DNA from: Hirudinaria manillensis
Lineage: Eukaryota; Annelida; Clitellata; Hirudinida; Hirudinidae
Reading direction: 5' to 3'
NCBI GenBank assembly: GCA_034509925.1
Contig: CM067528.1
Span: forward strand, 5,538,501-5,602,500
Length of the DNA stretch: 64,000 bases
Below are positions 61,690-64,000 of this stretch, in pieces. The position numbers were made by a program, and so were the translations under genes. The notes below the pieces were generated by a model. The model was not told where the DNA came from, did no database searches, and worked only from the letters and a program-made list of their open reading frames with translations. Every line of letters starts with the position of its first letter. Position 1 is the first letter of the stretch.

Positions 61690-62430
61690 TCAACCGTTTT
61701 GTGCCTTTGTTGTTGAAAGTCTAAGAGGAACGTGCGGCTTGTGTTTCTCCTTCGGTCTTTCAAACTTTTTGACCCCGTTGTCGAAGGAGGTGCCTTCCTT
61801 AAAGACATACATCAATATACTGTCATTGCTCTCTTTGGTCAGTTGTAGAATCTTCGACTTTTTACGGATTCCAATTTCCAGGATCCACCGATGCAGTTGA
61901 AGAATCACCATTCCTTCTATTTTATTCTGGGCACGCAAGAATGCATTGGAGCGCCTTTTGGCAGCCGAAACCATTTTCGTGCTTCTTAGTTGCAACATCA
62001 GCGGAATTTATCGACTTGAGGCTGATTGCTTCGAAGGGGAGGAAATGAACGAGACTGGAGAGCAGATGGGTCCTCAGATTATTCACTCCCTTACATGGCA
62101 CAAGAGAACCCCTGGAAATCGAGTGAATGACTTTTTTGCGTTGGAGGTCCGATCCGAACTCCTAAGTACTTGTACATGTCCACTATGGAGAGTGCCCTGA
62201 TGTCCTCATTTTGTAGTTTCATGTACTGGTTTACATTCCTGGGTTTACAATCCATTGTCTTTTCGGCGTGATGACCTCATTCAGTAACCACAGGGACATG
62301 TGCTCGGCAAAATCGATCGATTTGATGTCATCCAAGTGTTTCTTTTTCACTCCATCCAAACCTGGGGCGCCATCTTTAAGACCTCGCAGAACCCATTTTA
62401 CTTCATATGCAGCTGAACAATGTGCAGCTT
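61690..62430 (-). pseudogene. Decayed non-LTR reverse-transcriptase remnant (R2-like)
   Basis: The minus strand encodes EVKWVLRGLKDGAPGLDGVK followed by LWLLNEVITPKRQW (about 62400 to 62240), which is the start of a reverse transcriptase (the APG-DG block). Within about 60 bp it jumps, in another frame, to LSIVDMYKYLGVRIGPPTQK (about 62140-62200), a block that normally lies past the catalytic YxDD. The palm is therefore deleted and the frame is broken. A further open frame at 61690-61998 could be thumb or linker but is not recognisable. The wording resembles R2/NeSL-type elements. There is no 28S target or tail nearby. Confidence 0.55.
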
Positions 62431-62439
62431 CATGTTAAC

Positions 62440-64000
62440 TTCCAGATCATAACAAAACTAAAATCGCCGTTTTATCGTCTGTTGTCAACTTTTTTGAAAA
62501 TACGGGCTCCAAAAACTGTAACCACTTTGGATGCGGTGTGGGTTTTGATTGCAACGTTTATATTTATAAGAATATCTTATATCAAAACCGAACGAGCTCC
62601 CAAGGATAGATTTATTTTCTAAATAACCATAAAATTATTATTATTATTATTATTAATTTATTTTTTGTACTATGAAGTTAAATCTTCGATTATATATCTT
62701 AGATTAATCACTACTTCTGATTGAATATTTTATTAATTTAATAAATTTAATTACGAGTTTTGCGAATTTTTGGAAAGGAAACTCATTGAAAGAAAATTTC
62801 CGGTTTCTCTATCATGACCTTTTCGACATTTTTCGACAAATTTTCCCAGCTAAAACAAAATTGAAACTAAACAATTATTTAAACATCATTTTACTGCAAA
62901 AATACCTTTTGTTAATCCCAAGTTTCGAAGTGTATTATATTATATTATATTATATTATATTATATTATATTATATTATATTATATTATATTATATTATAT
63001 TATATTATATTATATATTATATTATATTATATTATATATTATATTATATTATATTATATATTATATTATATTATGAAAATTCAAATTCTGAAATAACTAA
63101 TCTATCACTTTTCCACCTCCAGATTTTTATAGTTAAATCCACTTTGCAAAATATTTAATATTTGATAGAAATAAATATGTGAAATAATTATAAATTCATA
63201 ATTTTTAAATGAGAAAATCTTTTGCGAATAGTTTTAGCTTTTTTGAAACAAAAAGGGAGGAGTTGGTCTTGCTTGAAGAAAATTAAAAATTTTTAAGCGA
63301 ACACATTGATTGATTGCTTATTGATTCATTGCTTATTGATTAATTGTTTGTCAATTGTATGGCATTTCTTGCTTAATAATTAGTTAACTACTGCTGTAAT
63401 ACTATACAATGCAATGAACTGTTCACTAGTCCAACTGAAATTATTTTAAACTTCCTCTCAAAATTCAACAAAAGCATATGTTATTACATATTGGTCGATT
63501 CACCAAATCTCAGTATCTCAGGTTGCTGTTGAAAGTGTTGTTAAAGTATTCTGTTGTCAATCGCATATTTAGATGTAATTATAATTATATAATTTATAAC
63601 TCGTCTTCTCGTGAGAAGACTCCATCCGCGCTTCAATCGTGATTACAAACGAACGTGTCGCAACCTCAACTTGCACCACGCGAGGGACTATGATTTAACC
63701 ATTTTTATGTTATTTGTAGGAAATTGTTATAAATGGTTATTGGAAAAGGTGATAAAATATCTTTGTAAATTGCATATAATATTATGACCTTGTTATTATA
63801 ACCTTGTCCATATGAGACATTATGAGGTGGTTATGAAAATGTTATTGCATTCGAAAAGCTCTTCGAAAAAAGGTGTCAAACATTTTTACGAGATTCATAA
63901 ATTATGCAGAAATTGTTATATTCGTGGATAATTTGTAAATAAATCATCATCATATCTATGCAAATCAACTGGCAACTGCTCTTTGGCTGACATTAAAAGC
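62440..64000. other. AT-rich terminal region
   Basis: Apart from the pentanucleotide array at 62935-63075 and a small TTA tract near 62635, no feature is seen. The window ends without a recognised gene. Confidence 0.35.
62935..63075. repeat. (TATAT/ATATT)n pentanucleotide array
   Basis: About 28 copies of a 5-bp unit (tatat/ttata) with two or three phase slips. Confidence 0.95.

Overview
This is animal nuclear DNA, most likely from an invertebrate. It is AT-rich, its genes are split by many short GT-AG introns, and it carries non-LTR retrotransposons and long (TAA)n microsatellites. The gene set includes an FMRFamide-type and a 5-HT2-type receptor, a bestrophin and ATM, which suggests a protostome, but the phylum cannot be fixed from this window.

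The left 31 kb is gene-dense. In order it holds: a short bestrophin chloride channel (+, 149-2342, 11 exons); a MAP7/ensconsin-family microtubule-binding protein (-, 3503-6814, 10 exons); a small unrecognised multi-exon gene head-to-head with it (+, about 7115-7950); a secretory-pathway kinase of the PKDCC/VLK family (+, 8807 to about 10191); tRNA-His guanylyltransferase THG1 (+, 12399-13879, 6 exons); a calcineurin-B-homologous protein (+, 14612-16136, 6 exons); a divergent calmodulin-like protein (+, 18101-19807, 6 exons); and a complete ATM checkpoint kinase gene (-, 20203-30829, 18 exons, of which one is 6,052 nt long). Exon joins were derived by hand from reading frame, splice sites and intron phase, and in most genes every junction closes.

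The right half is gene-poor and repeat-rich. A six-exon 5-HT2-like receptor (-, 32576-43149) has a 5.5-kb first intron. That intron holds an R4/Dong-clade non-LTR retrotransposon with a restriction-enzyme-like endonuclease, placed antisense to the host gene and embedded in a (TAA)n tract that continues for about 1.1 kb past its 3' end. A three-exon FMRFamide-receptor-like GPCR lies at 52768-56262 (-). A 5'-truncated LINE with poly(A), a 3' hairpin and a 14-bp target-site duplication lies at 57328-58147. A decayed, internally deleted reverse-transcriptase remnant lies near 62 kb. The rest is micro- and minisatellites and AT-rich spacer.

The genes do not form a functional cluster. The observations most worth following up are the Dong-like element and its TAA target, the collapsed single large exon of ATM, apparent GC-AG introns in two neighbouring genes, the calmodulin-like protein with a shortened second EF-hand loop, and the small unknown gene at 7.1-7.95 kb.
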